Source: Cytophagales bacterium (GTDB lineage Bacteria > Pseudomonadota > Gammaproteobacteria > Burkholderiales > Burkholderiaceae_C). Taken from it: a stretch of DNA of 64,000 nt. Below, one piece after another: positions 18,562 to 27,725 of this stretch; the first letter of the stretch is position 1, and each line of letters begins with the position of its first letter. Under the pieces are notes generated by a model that did no database searches, was not told the DNA's origin, and worked only from the letters and a program-made list of their open reading frames with translations. The stretch is taken from assembly GCA_030054145.1 (NCBI GenBank), contig JASGCK010000006.1:124001-188000 (forward strand), given 5' to 3'. The translations under genes and the position numbers were made by a program.

Positions 18562-19584
18562 ATGAATCAGGCAACACCCACATGGCAGTTATTTGAAGAT
18601 CTCGTTCGCCGCATCTTGGAGGCGAATAACTTTAGCGTCATAAAAAAAAACATCAGGGGGGGGGTTGACCTACTGGCTGTCTTTGAAAATGAGCGCTGGG
18701 CAATTGAGATCAAGTACTACCGCACGGCACGCGCTCAGCCTTCTCTCATTGATGCTGCTGCTGTCCGCTTAGCGATTAATGGGGTAGCCGCACAGGCTCA
18801 AAAAGGGATGCTGGTAGTTTCTTGCATTCTTCCGAATGAGCTAAGAGAGTCACTTGAGCGAAAATTTAGTATCACCTATGTAGATCAGGTTGATCTGAGA
18901 ATTTGGTGCAATTCGCATCCCGAACTTGCGGAGGAGTTGGATGCACTGTTAGATACTAGTCCAAGCGAGCCTCAGGCGACATGCCTAACACGTGATGATC
19001 CAATGCGAAGCAGTAAGTCCCTCGGGGGCAGACCATCCCAAGATCCCGATACGAGAGGAACTGATCTATGTCAGGAACTCAAAAACATTAAAAAGGGAAA
19101 AGTGGCTTGGCCACAGTACGAAACGGTATGCAAAAAAATTCTAAAGTACCTCTTCCCGAACGATCTTTGTGGCTGGCATTCTCAAAAGCGAACCGATGAC
19201 GGACTAAATCGCTACGACTATGTATGTCGCGTGAGACCAACTACCGAGTTCTGGAAGTTTGTCATCGACCACCTTGACAGTCGTTATGTACTTTTCGAGT
19301 TCAAGAACTATTCTGGAAGAATAAAACAAGGGCAAATTCTCACCACAGAGAAGTACCTTTTGGAGCGCGGCCTCCGGCGTGTGGCAATTATCATGACCAG
19401 AGTTGGTGCAGAGCCTCATGCGGTTGCAATGACACAGGGAGCCATGCGCGAACAGGGCAAACTGATGCTTATCGTAGACGACGAGAAGGTATGCGAGATG
19501 CTTCACATGAAGGAGCGCGGTGAAGACCCCACGGACTGCCTTTTTGAAATTGCCGATAACTTCTTGCTGACACTGCCCAGATGA
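18562..19584 (+). CDS. protein with two PD-(D/E)XK nuclease-like domains
   Basis: A 340-residue protein with two restriction-endonuclease-like halves. The first has E12, D36 (GGVD), E49 and K51 (WAIEIKYY). The second has E187, D219 (RYDYV), E246 and K248 (LFEFKNY), then Q257. A polar linker around residues 130-180 joins them. It resembles Mrr-like nucleases and is probably a defence or DNA-processing gene, but no partner methylase or helicase adjoins it. The start at 18562 was chosen because the upstream frame overlaps nagL. A run of nine A and one of nine G lies just before the first catalytic Asp and could switch the gene off by slippage. Confidence 0.72.
   Translation: MNQATPTWQLFEDLVRRILEANNFSVIKKNIRGGVDLLAVFENERWAIEIKYYRTARAQPSLIDAAAVRLAINGVAAQAQKGMLVVSCILPNELRESLERKFSITYVDQVDLRIWCNSHPELAEELDALLDTSPSEPQATCLTRDDPMRSSKSLGGRPSQDPDTRGTDLCQELKNIKKGKVAWPQYETVCKKILKYLFPNDLCGWHSQKRTDDGLNRYDYVCRVRPTTEFWKFVIDHLDSRYVLFEFKNYSGRIKQGQILTTEKYLLERGLRRVAIIMTRVGAEPHAVAMTQGAMREQGKLMLIVDDEKVCEMLHMKERGEDPTDCLFEIADNFLLTLPR
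18642..18664 (+). repeat. homopolymer tracts A9 and G9 inside the nuclease gene
   Basis: Nine A (18642-18650) and nine G (18656-18664) lie five bases apart within codons 27-35. G tracts of this length are classic sites of slipped-strand mispairing. A one-base change would shift the frame just before the first active site. Confidence 0.8.
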
Positions 19585-19609
19585 GTTCTAACTATTCATT
19601 CCATCGGAT

Positions 19610-19634
19610 CGTCAAAATGCTGCGCATTTTGACG
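19610..19634. terminator. perfect 11-bp inverted repeat
   Basis: CGTCAAAATGC, a three-base loop and GCATTTTGACG lie between the convergent nuclease and PhyH genes. There is no T run, so it may be a factor-dependent or bidirectional stop, or a protein site. Confidence 0.45.
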
Positions 19635-19700
19635 TCCACTGAATTCAAACGTTAACACGTCTCAAAAAAGTTGATGGCTATGAGATGGAATGCGCCCAGT

Positions 19701-20510
19701 TCAATGCCCGACTGAGAAGTCATTCAATCCCGTGCGATCTACACCGCGCAACAACCACAGCGGGCGATTCGCAAAGTTCACCGCAACGCCTGTTTTGCCG
19801 TCCACGGGTTTGAGCGAGCGATCAAATAGCGAGGTGCTTGGCATATAGCGCAAAGCCACGCCTGTTCTGCGTTTGCGCGAGGTGTTGGCTTTTGCGCCGT
19901 GGATCATATACACGTCGTGCAGGGACATTTGACCTGGTTGTAGCTCGATATCAACAGCCGTGTTTTCATCAAATGAGCCTGCCTTCATGCGCTGCTGCAA
20001 TGTCAAATCTTGCCGATCTTCGTGCAAGTGTTCGTGCAATTGCTTATTGGCGTGGGACTTGGGGATGACGCGCAGGCAGCCGTTTTCGACGGTGGACTCT
20101 TCCAGCGCGACCCACACGGTGCAAGTGGCCAGTGGGCGAATCGGCCAATAGTGTCCGTCTTGGTGCCAAGGCGTTTCAAAGCCATCGCCTGCGGGTTTGC
20201 AAAATACGTGTGCGCCCCACAGAATGACATCGTTGCCAATCACGTCGCTCACCAGATCGACGATGTCTGGGTTTTTAGCAAGGTTTAAAAAATCCGCTAC
20301 GCCGCGCACGCCTTCGCCGTTGTCTTGGTTGCCGCTGCGCTCCACATGGGCGGAGACTAATTTTTCAGGGCGAACGCCTGGGTTGCGGCGGATGAGCTCG
20401 TTGAGTGCATCCACCATGCTGCTTACTTGCGCCGTGGGTAGACGGAACGCTGGGATGACCCAGCCTTTACGCTGGTAGTGGTTGATTTCTTGGGTTGAAA
20501 GATTTGCCAT
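19701..20510 (-). CDS. phytanoyl-CoA dioxygenase family protein
   Basis: Fe(II)/2-oxoglutarate oxygenase of 269 residues. The metal triad is visible as WHQDGHYW and the later H of VYMIHGAKAN, and the Arg that binds oxoglutarate lies in RRTGVALRY. The substrate is unknown; PhyH relatives act on acyl chains, amino acids, phosphonates and small molecules. It stands alone between the nuclease gene and psd, on the same strand as psd, 55 bases downstream of it. Confidence 0.85.
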   Translation of the reverse strand: MANLSTQEINHYQRKGWVIPAFRLPTAQVSSMVDALNELIRRNPGVRPEKLVSAHVERSGNQDNGEGVRGVADFLNLAKNPDIVDLVSDVIGNDVILWGAHVFCKPAGDGFETPWHQDGHYWPIRPLATCTVWVALEESTVENGCLRVIPKSHANKQLHEHLHEDRQDLTLQQRMKAGSFDENTAVDIELQPGQMSLHDVYMIHGAKANTSRKRRTGVALRYMPSTSLFDRSLKPVDGKTGVAVNFANRPLWLLRGVDRTGLNDFSVGH

Positions 20511-20565
20511 TTATACGAACTCCTTGCTTTGTGTCCAGTCATTTCTAGGGTTTGGGAAAAAGTAA

Positions 20566-21438
20566 TCAATTCGCCATGACCTCACCCATACGGATGGCTC
20601 CTGCGCTCTGCCAGCTTGGGTTGAAGGTGAGGTCAGATTTTGGCCACAGCATCACCACGGTGGAGCCGAGTAAAAAGCGTCCCATTTCATCGCCTTGCTT
20701 GAGTTCAATCGCACCAGCTTCGCCGCTTGCGGGATAGTTCCAAGTCGTTGTTTTTGGCAAACGCGGCGGGTTGATAACGCCGTGCCACACGGTAGCCATC
20801 GAGCCCACAATGGTTGCGCCGACCAGCACATTGATAAATGGGCCGTGCTCGGTATCAAATACACAAACTGTGCGTTCGTTGCGGGCGAAAAGATTAGGCA
20901 CACCCTGCGCAGTCGTGGGGTTCACGCTAAACAGATCACCAGGCACATAAATCATTTTGCGCAGTGTTCCCGCGCAGGGCATATGGATGCGGTGATAGTC
21001 TTTGGGGCTTAAATACAAGCACGCAAAATGGCCATCGCTCAACTTTGCTGCAAGCCCGGAATCCCCACCCAGCAAGGCCTCTGCGGTATAGCTGTGTCCT
21101 TTGGCTTGATAGATATGGGCTTGCTCGATTCGTCCGAATTGACTAATCGCGCCGTCCACTGGGCAAACCCATGTGGCATTGGCTAGTGGTCTGGCCTCTG
21201 GCTTGAGTGCGCGCGTAAAAAATGCGTTGAATGAGTCGTAGCTGCGCGGATCAGGATTGGCCGCCTCCGCCATATTTACGCCATATTTTTTGATGAACCA
21301 CTCGATTATCCGAGTCGTGATGAAGCCCCATTTATTGCCAGCAACGAAACCACCGAATTGAGTGAGGGCGCGTTTGGGGAGGAGGTATTGACTGCGAACG
21401 CTTGTGGGTGCAGATAAAAATTCGAACATGGTCAGCAT
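20566..21438 (-). CDS. psd: phosphatidylserine decarboxylase
   Basis: Proenzyme of 290 residues that makes phosphatidylethanolamine at the inner membrane. The self-cleavage site is LLGST near residue 258, where the Ser becomes the pyruvoyl group. HRIHMPCAG and VGATIVGS are family segments. It is divergent from pgeF across 23 bases, so the two share a promoter region. Confidence 0.94.
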   Translation of the reverse strand: MLTMFEFLSAPTSVRSQYLLPKRALTQFGGFVAGNKWGFITTRIIEWFIKKYGVNMAEAANPDPRSYDSFNAFFTRALKPEARPLANATWVCPVDGAISQFGRIEQAHIYQAKGHSYTAEALLGGDSGLAAKLSDGHFACLYLSPKDYHRIHMPCAGTLRKMIYVPGDLFSVNPTTAQGVPNLFARNERTVCVFDTEHGPFINVLVGATIVGSMATVWHGVINPPRLPKTTTWNYPASGEAGAIELKQGDEMGRFLLGSTVVMLWPKSDLTFNPSWQSAGAIRMGEVMAN

Positions 21439-21461
21439 TTTAACTTTGCGAGAATGCAGCT

Positions 21462-22199
21462 ATGCCTTCTATGCCTCATACTTTGATGACCACCCGCGCG
21501 GGCGGTCTATCGCTCGCGCCCTACGACTCGCTCAATTTGGGTGATCATGTGGGTGATGCTTCTGGTGCTGTTGCGGCGAATCGGAAAATTTTAGAAAAGC
21601 AAATCGGTGTTCGTCCTGTGTTTTTGAAACAAACGCATGGAATGCATTGCCTGCGAATTGACGCCAGCACACCTGATGGAGTCGAGGCCGATGCGTGCGT
21701 AACGACTTCGCCAGACGTGGCTTGCACGATCATGGTGGCGGATTGCTTGCCTGTGCTTTTTTGGAATGACAGTGGCTCGGCCGTAGGTGCAGCGCACGTC
21801 GGATGGCGCGGTTTTGTGGGTGATATTTTAAAAGCCACGCTGGATAAGCTTTGCAGGCTATCAATGCCTCGCGAGCCAATCCACGCTTGGCTTGGCGCTT
21901 GTATTGGTTTTGAAAATTTCGAAGTTGGCGCAGAAGTTGCCATGCACTTTGATGAAAACTTTAAGCGCGAAATCGCAGGCGGCAAATGGCTAGTCAATCT
22001 GGCAGGTGCGGCGCGGCAGCGGCTGTTCGATTTAGGCGTGGCAACCGTAGGCGGCAATGATGAAAAACCCTCTTGGTGTACGGTGTTAAACGAGAGAGAC
22101 TACTTTTCGCATCGCCGTGACAGCAAGCTGTCAGGTGTAACGGGTCGAATGGCGGCTTCTATTTGGCTTAGTGAAGAAAGGCGGTTATGGCAAAGTTAA
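21462..22199 (+). CDS. pgeF: peptidoglycan editing factor PgeF / polyphenol oxidase family
   Basis: YfiH-type protein of 245 residues with the zinc-binding segments ADCLPVLF and AAHVGWRG. The family includes enzymes that clear mis-assembled muropeptides and purine nucleoside phosphorylases. In Burkholderiales it usually lies directly before the pha genes; here a NERD-helicase gene separates them and overlaps its stop by 13 bases. Confidence 0.9.
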   Translation: MPSMPHTLMTTRAGGLSLAPYDSLNLGDHVGDASGAVAANRKILEKQIGVRPVFLKQTHGMHCLRIDASTPDGVEADACVTTSPDVACTIMVADCLPVLFWNDSGSAVGAAHVGWRGFVGDILKATLDKLCRLSMPREPIHAWLGACIGFENFEVGAEVAMHFDENFKREIAGGKWLVNLAGAARQRLFDLGVATVGGNDEKPSWCTVLNERDYFSHRRDSKLSGVTGRMAASIWLSEERRLWQS

Positions 22200-24001
22200 T
22201 TCCAGCGTTTGGCTCTTGTCGCTTTGAGAATAGAGGTGAGCGCCGCGTGGCGGAGCGATTAGTAGACAAGCTCGATGATGATTATTTAATTTGGTACAAC
22301 GTGCCTGTGGGGCAACTACAGTTCCATCCTGACTTCATTGTGTTTCACCCAAGCCGAGGCATTTTGATTTTGGAAGTTAAGGAGTGGAGCTTTAACGGTT
22401 ACATCCAAGAGATTGATCGGGACACTTGGCGTGTTTTGGATGCGTCATCGGGAGGCGTTAAAAGCGTAAAAAACCCTCTGGAACAAGCGCGGCATCACGC
22501 CTTACAAGTCATTGATTGTCTTAAGCTTGATCCGCAGCTGAGGCAAGAAGGGACTCGTTGGGAGGGCAATATTTGCTGCTCATGGTCGTATGGCGTTGTT
22601 TTTCCGAATATCACGCGCAAAGAGTTTGACTCGCAACGGTGCGGTCAGGTGATTCAGGCTTCGCGGGTCATCTGCAAAGATGAGATGGTGCCAAGCGTTG
22701 ATACAGAAGCGTTTCAAAAGCAATTATGGGGAATGTTTCAATTCCCCATGCGGGATAAGCTCAGTCTTCCACAAATTGATCGGATTCGGGGCAACTTATT
22801 TCCAGAACTTCGCGTTGCATCACAGGTGAATTTATTTACTGAGGAGGGTGAAGGTCATGCTTTACCAGAGATGCGTGTCATGGACATCCTGCAAGAGCAA
22901 CTCGCACGTAGCCTTGGAGAGGGGCATCGCGTCATTCATGGCGTGGCAGGTTCAGGCAAAACAATGATTCTTGCGTACCGTGCAGAGTACTTAGCCGCAG
23001 CGAGCCGTAAACCTGTTTTGGTGTTATGCAAGAGTAGACCTTTGGCCGATAAATTGGCGCAGATCATGCAGCAAAAAGGGTTGGCGCATAAAGTTCATGT
23101 CAAGAGTTTTAATGCGTGGTGCGTCTCGCAATTGCGCACTTATGGACAAACTGTGCCAACCCAAACAACAACATTAGATGCCATGTTTGCCGATCAGGTG
23201 GATGCGGTGATTCGCGCTGTCGATAGACGACACATACCAAGCGCACAGTACGCCGCCGTGCTCATTGATGAGGGACATGATTTTCCCGCACATTGGCTTA
23301 GGCTGGCCGTGCAGATGATCGATCCAGAGACGAATAGTTTGCTGCTTTTGTACGATAAGGCGCAGTCGATTTTTCAAAAGAGTAAAGATACAAAATTTAG
23401 CTTTAAAGAGGTCGGTATTTCTGCGCGAGGGCGAACGACGATTCTCAAAATCAATTATCGAAATACGCGGCAAATTTTGGCTACAGCAAATCTTGTCGCG
23501 CGTGAATTGCTTTCCCCGCAAGATGCCGATGAAGACGGCGTGCCGTTGATTCGCCCAATGGGGGGCGGGCGCGATGGTGACGAGACGATGGTGATTCAGC
23601 TTTCAAACCGTGCGCAAGAATGGCAACGCGTTAGCGCACAGCTGCAAGCTGCGCATAAAAAAGGCTTTGCGTGGAGTGATATGGCAATCATTTGCCGTTA
23701 TAAAAACGGATGCGATGAAGCAAAGGACAAGATGCAATACAAGCATATTCCTTGCGAATTACTGGATGAAAAAAGTGGCTTAGATCGAGTGAGGATATTG
23801 ACCATGCACACCAGCAAAGGTCTAGAGTTTCCAGTGGTGTCGTTACCAAATATGGAGTTGATGCCTTCCCCCAGTTTCGATGAAAGCGAAGAAGCTAGGC
23901 TCTTTTACGTAGCCGCCACCCGCGCCACGCATCAACTTATCATTACCAGCAGCGGCGATTCAAAATTTATGCAACACCTTGCAGCCAGTCAAATAACTTA
24001 A
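22187..24001 (+). CDS. NERD-domain / UvrD-type helicase fusion
   Basis: A 604-residue protein. Residues 15-75 are a nuclease-related (NERD) domain with D49, E63 and K65 (HPDF, LILEVKEW). From residue 235 it is a superfamily 1 helicase: Walker A GVAGSGKT at 252-259, Walker B VLIDEGHDF near 358-366, INYRNTRQI, TMHTSKGLEF and LFYVAATRATHQL. It probably cuts and unwinds DNA; relatives occur in defence and repair settings. It starts inside the pgeF 3' end with an AAAGGCGG ribosome site and ends 15 bases before phaC, so it looks like a clean insertion into a conserved operon. Confidence 0.85.
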   Translation: MAKLIPAFGSCRFENRGERRVAERLVDKLDDDYLIWYNVPVGQLQFHPDFIVFHPSRGILILEVKEWSFNGYIQEIDRDTWRVLDASSGGVKSVKNPLEQARHHALQVIDCLKLDPQLRQEGTRWEGNICCSWSYGVVFPNITRKEFDSQRCGQVIQASRVICKDEMVPSVDTEAFQKQLWGMFQFPMRDKLSLPQIDRIRGNLFPELRVASQVNLFTEEGEGHALPEMRVMDILQEQLARSLGEGHRVIHGVAGSGKTMILAYRAEYLAAASRKPVLVLCKSRPLADKLAQIMQQKGLAHKVHVKSFNAWCVSQLRTYGQTVPTQTTTLDAMFADQVDAVIRAVDRRHIPSAQYAAVLIDEGHDFPAHWLRLAVQMIDPETNSLLLLYDKAQSIFQKSKDTKFSFKEVGISARGRTTILKINYRNTRQILATANLVARELLSPQDADEDGVPLIRPMGGGRDGDETMVIQLSNRAQEWQRVSAQLQAAHKKGFAWSDMAIICRYKNGCDEAKDKMQYKHIPCELLDEKSGLDRVRILTMHTSKGLEFPVVSLPNMELMPSPSFDESEEARLFYVAATRATHQLIITSSGDSKFMQHLAASQIT

Positions 24002-24016
24002 CGGGAAAAACTAAAA

Positions 24017-25534
24017 ATGAGTACGGATACCACAAAACAATTCACTGAACAAATAACGAAGCAGACCGAAGCTTTTACCAATCAAATGTCCGAGTGGGCA
24101 AAAGCGGCGCATACGGCTGGCTCTAAAGCCTTGTCAGATATGGTTGCGCAGGCATCAAACCTGCCAAACGTAGATGCAAAAACCAAGGCGAAGTTGGCGT
24201 TCTCTGCCGAGCAGATGATTGCGGCGACTAATCCGCAGAACTTTTTTGCCTTTAACTCCGAGGCCATTCAAAAAGCGATTGAGACCAATGGCGCAAGCTT
24301 GCAGCGCGGCATTGCCAATATGTTGTCGGACATGAAAAAGGGCTCAATTAGCATGACGGATGAGTCGGCTTTTGAGGTTGGCAAAAATGTCGGCACATCG
24401 GAAGGTGCGATTGTTTTTGAAAACGATTTATTCCAGTTGATTGAGTACAAACCGCTCACCGATAAGGTGTTTGAACGACCATTTTTGCTCATTCCACCTT
24501 GCATCAACAAATACTACATCCTTGATTTGCAGCCAGAGAATTCGTTTATTCGTTATGCCGTATCGCAAGGGCATCGCACGTTTGTGGTGAGTTGGCGCAA
24601 TCCCGCTCTTGATGACGCAGTGATGGCGCAAAAGACATGGGATGACTACATTGAGGACGCAGCGATTAAAGCGATTGAAGTGGTGCAGGAGATCTGCCTT
24701 GCCAAGCAAATTAACGCGCTTGGTTTTTGTGTGGGCGGAACAATTTTGGCCACAGCATTGGCCGTGTTGGCTGCGCGTGATGAAAAGCCTGTGGCATCGG
24801 CGACGTTTTTGACGACGCTGATGGACTTTACGCATACGGGCGTGCTGGATGTGTTTATTGATGAGGACTTTGTGAAACGCCGCGAGAGCCAATTTATGGC
24901 GGGCGGGGTTTTAAAAGGCTTGGAGCTGGCAACGACGTTTTCGTTTTTGCGTCCCAATGATTTGGTGTGGAATTACGTCGCTAAAAATTATTTAAAAGGC
25001 GAGTCACCACCGCCGTTTGATTTGCTTTACTGGAACAGCGATGCCACCAACTTGCCAGGTCCCATGTACGCTTGGTACATCAGGCAAGCCTATCTAGAGA
25101 ACAATCTTGCTAAATCCAAATATTGCATGGTCGCGGATGAGCGCGTGGATTTTGAGGCGATTGATATCCCGTGCTACATCTATGGATCGCGCGAAGACCA
25201 CATTGTGCCGATTGAAGGTGCGTATGCCAGCACGCAACTGCTCTCTGGCAAAAAGCGTTTTGTGATGGGCGCATCGGGGCATATTGCGGGCGTGATTAAT
25301 CCACCCGTTAAGAAAAAGCGCAGTCACTGGACGCGCGACGATGGCAAGCTACCCAGTACGCACGCCAAGTGGTTAGAGGGCGCGACCGAGCACGCGGGCA
25401 GTTGGTGGGATGACTGGGCGCATTGGTTAAAACCCTTAGCAGGGAAAACGATAGCTAGCCCAAAAGCTTACGGACGGGCAAAATTCACGCCTATAGAAGC
25501 GGCTCCGGGGAGATATGTCAAGGCTAAAGCGTAA
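24017..25534 (+). CDS. phaC: class I polyhydroxyalkanoate synthase
   Basis: PHA synthase that polymerises (R)-3-hydroxyacyl-CoA on granules. The lipase-like box is GFCVGG with the catalytic Cys at residue 238; the Asp lies in YIYGSREDHIVP and the His in GASGHIAGV. At 505 residues it is shorter than the 560-590 usual in this class, mainly before the alpha/beta core. The N-terminal 110 residues resemble phasin-like helices (TKQFTEQITKQTEAFTNQMS). It heads the phaC, phaA, phaB set. Confidence 0.94.
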   Translation: MSTDTTKQFTEQITKQTEAFTNQMSEWAKAAHTAGSKALSDMVAQASNLPNVDAKTKAKLAFSAEQMIAATNPQNFFAFNSEAIQKAIETNGASLQRGIANMLSDMKKGSISMTDESAFEVGKNVGTSEGAIVFENDLFQLIEYKPLTDKVFERPFLLIPPCINKYYILDLQPENSFIRYAVSQGHRTFVVSWRNPALDDAVMAQKTWDDYIEDAAIKAIEVVQEICLAKQINALGFCVGGTILATALAVLAARDEKPVASATFLTTLMDFTHTGVLDVFIDEDFVKRRESQFMAGGVLKGLELATTFSFLRPNDLVWNYVAKNYLKGESPPPFDLLYWNSDATNLPGPMYAWYIRQAYLENNLAKSKYCMVADERVDFEAIDIPCYIYGSREDHIVPIEGAYASTQLLSGKKRFVMGASGHIAGVINPPVKKKRSHWTRDDGKLPSTHAKWLEGATEHAGSWWDDWAHWLKPLAGKTIASPKAYGRAKFTPIEAAPGRYVKAKA

Positions 25535-25632
25535 ACATATACGCTGGTTGCGATAGGTAAAAACAAGAGGGCTCACATTAGTAGGGCTTTTTTGTGGGTT
25601 TTTATGAATTTTTAATAGGGAGAAGTGTTTCT

Positions 25633-26817
25633 ATGTCTGCACATGACATCGTGATTGTGGCTGCTACGCGCACCGCTGTTGGTAAATTTGGTGGTTCACT
25701 GTCAAAAATGGCAGCAACCGAAATGGGGTCTATTGTGATCCGCGAGGCGATGGTAAGAGCCAAGCTCGATCCTTCGCAAATTGGTGAGGTCATCATGGGG
25801 CAGGTTTTGGCGGCAGGCGCAGGACAAAATCCAGCACGCCAAGCGCTGATCAAATCAGGCATTGCCAAAGAAACACCAGCGCTGACTATTAACGCCGTGT
25901 GTGGCTCGGGTCTAAAAGCCGTGATGCTGGCGGCGCAGGCGGTGGCTTGGGGGGACTCTGAGATCGTCATCGCTGGCGGGCAAGAAAACATGAGCGCCGC
26001 ACCGCACGTCTTGCCAAACTCGCGCGATGGTCAGCGTATGGGCGACTGGAAGATGATCGACTCGATGATCGTGGACGGTCTGTGGGACGTGTACAACCAA
26101 TATCACATGGGCATCACGGCGGAAAACGTAGCAAAAGCACACGGCATTACGCGTGAGATGCAAGATGCGCTGGCGCTTAGTTCGCAACAAAAAGCGATGG
26201 CGGCGCAAGACGCTGGCAAGTTCAAAGACGAGATTGTGGGGGTGAGCTTGGCGCAGAAAAAGGGCGACCCCATCATTTTTAACCAAGACGAATTTATTAA
26301 TCGCAAATCAACGGCAGAGGGCCTGGCTAGCTTGCGTCCTGCCTTTGATAAAGCGGGCGGCGTGACCGCTGGCAATGCCTCGGGCATTAACGACGGCGCG
26401 GCGGCTGTGGTGGTGATGAGCGCGGCGAAAGCGGCGGCGCTGGGACTGACGCCTTTGGCGCGTATTGCCTCGTTTGCCAGCACAGGACTTGATCCTGCAA
26501 CAATGGGCATGGGACCCGTTTCGGCATCACGCAAAGCCTTAACCCGTGCGGGCTGGAAGGCATCGGATATTGATTTGTTTGAGCTGAATGAAGCGTTTGC
26601 AGCACAGGCCTGCGCAGTCAATAAAGAGCTGGATATTGATCCAAAACGTGTCAACGTGAATGGCGGCGCGATTGCGATTGGTCACCCGATTGGCGCGTCA
26701 GGTTGCCGCATTTTGGTGACGCTGTTGCACGAGATGCAGCGTACCAATGCAAAAAAAGGACTTGCCGCGCTGTGCATTGGCGGCGGTATGGGCGTATCGC
26801 TCACGCTTGAGAGATAG
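25633..26817 (+). CDS. phaA: acetyl-CoA acetyltransferase (beta-ketothiolase)
   Basis: Thiolase of 394 residues that condenses two acetyl-CoA to acetoacetyl-CoA for polyhydroxybutyrate. The nucleophile lies in INAVCGSGLKAV, the His in GHPIGASG, and the second Cys in ALCIGGGMG. The ATG at 25633 with a GGGAG upstream was chosen; the frame runs back to 25594 without family similarity. Confidence 0.96.
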   Translation: MSAHDIVIVAATRTAVGKFGGSLSKMAATEMGSIVIREAMVRAKLDPSQIGEVIMGQVLAAGAGQNPARQALIKSGIAKETPALTINAVCGSGLKAVMLAAQAVAWGDSEIVIAGGQENMSAAPHVLPNSRDGQRMGDWKMIDSMIVDGLWDVYNQYHMGITAENVAKAHGITREMQDALALSSQQKAMAAQDAGKFKDEIVGVSLAQKKGDPIIFNQDEFINRKSTAEGLASLRPAFDKAGGVTAGNASGINDGAAAVVVMSAAKAAALGLTPLARIASFASTGLDPATMGMGPVSASRKALTRAGWKASDIDLFELNEAFAAQACAVNKELDIDPKRVNVNGGAIAIGHPIGASGCRILVTLLHEMQRTNAKKGLAALCIGGGMGVSLTLER

Positions 26818-26821
26818 GGCT

Positions 26822-26876
26822 TGTCATCCCCGCGAAGGCGGGGATTTATGGATTCCCGCCTTCGCGGGGAACGACA
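26822..26876. repeat. REP-like dispersed inverted repeat, intact copy
   Basis: Two arms (26827-26844 and 26854-26870), each based on CCCCGCGAAGGCGGGGA and its complement, separated by nine bases and ending in AACGACA. It lies in the 83-base gap between phaA and phaB. Related copies are at 381-462 and 8145-8165. It could fold in mRNA and change the ratio of PhaA to PhaB. Confidence 0.8.
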
Positions 26877-26900
26877 GATTCATTTATTAAAGGAAAAAAA

Positions 26901-27638
26901 ATGTCAAAAAAAGTAGCTTATGTGACGGGTGGTATGGGTGGAATCGGTACTTCGATTTGCCAACGTTTGGCCAAAGATGGTTTTACTGTTATTGCTGGTT
27001 GCGGTCCAACGCGCGATCATGCCAAATGGCTGGCGGAGCAAAAAGCTGAGGGTTACACCTTTTACGCATCCGTTGGCAATGTGGGTGATTGGGACTCGAC
27101 AGTTGAGGCGTTCGCCGCAGTGAAGGCACAGCACGGTCCAATTAGTGTGCTGGTCAACAATGCTGGAATTACACGCGATGGACAGTTCCACAAAATGAGC
27201 AAGGCTGATTGGGATGCTGTGATTTCCACCAACTTAAACAGCATGTTCAACGTGACCAAGCAAGTGGTTGGCGACATGATTGAAGCCAAGTGGGGCAGGA
27301 TTATCAACATTAGCTCGGTGAATGGTCAAAAAGGGCAGTTTGGACAAGTGAATTATTCAACCGCCAAAGCGGGTTTGCATGGCTTCACTATGGCTTTGGC
27401 GCAAGAGTTGGCGGCCAAAGGCGTGACGGTTAACACGGTCAGTCCTGGCTACATCGGTACGGATATGGTTAAAGCCATTCGACCAGACGTGCTTGAGAAA
27501 ATTGTTGCGGGTGTGCCAGCAAAACGCCTAGGTACGCCAGAGGAGATCGCATCCATTATTGCTTGGATTGCTTCCGATGAGGGCGGTTATGCTACTGGCG
27601 CTGACTTCTCCCTCAATGGCGGTTTGCATATGGGGTAG
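26901..27638 (+). CDS. phaB: acetoacetyl-CoA reductase
   Basis: Short-chain dehydrogenase of 245 residues, NADPH-type, giving (R)-3-hydroxybutyryl-CoA for PhaC. The nucleotide motif GGMGGIGTSI starts at residue 10, NNAG follows, and the catalytic pair is YSTAK. The tail NGGLHMG is typical of PhaB. It is followed by a strong terminator. Confidence 0.95.
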   Translation: MSKKVAYVTGGMGGIGTSICQRLAKDGFTVIAGCGPTRDHAKWLAEQKAEGYTFYASVGNVGDWDSTVEAFAAVKAQHGPISVLVNNAGITRDGQFHKMSKADWDAVISTNLNSMFNVTKQVVGDMIEAKWGRIINISSVNGQKGQFGQVNYSTAKAGLHGFTMALAQELAAKGVTVNTVSPGYIGTDMVKAIRPDVLEKIVAGVPAKRLGTPEEIASIIAWIASDEGGYATGADFSLNGGLHMG

Positions 27639-27660
27639 ATGGAGTTATCCAATTAACCTA

Positions 27661-27690
27661 AAAACGCCATGCTTTGCATGGCGTTTTTAT
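27661..27690 (+). terminator. intrinsic terminator after phaB
   Basis: AAAACGCCATGC, loop TTT and the perfect complement, followed by a run of T. It ends the pha operon and could also act from the other side. Confidence 0.9.
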
Positions 27691-27725
27691 TTTTAAAGCA
27701 TTTGATCAAGTTAGCAATCATCCTT

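Noticed and set aside
26103-26654. Open frame of 183 codons antisense to phaA
   Set aside because: Shadow of a GC-biased gene; the thiolase frame has all catalytic motifs.
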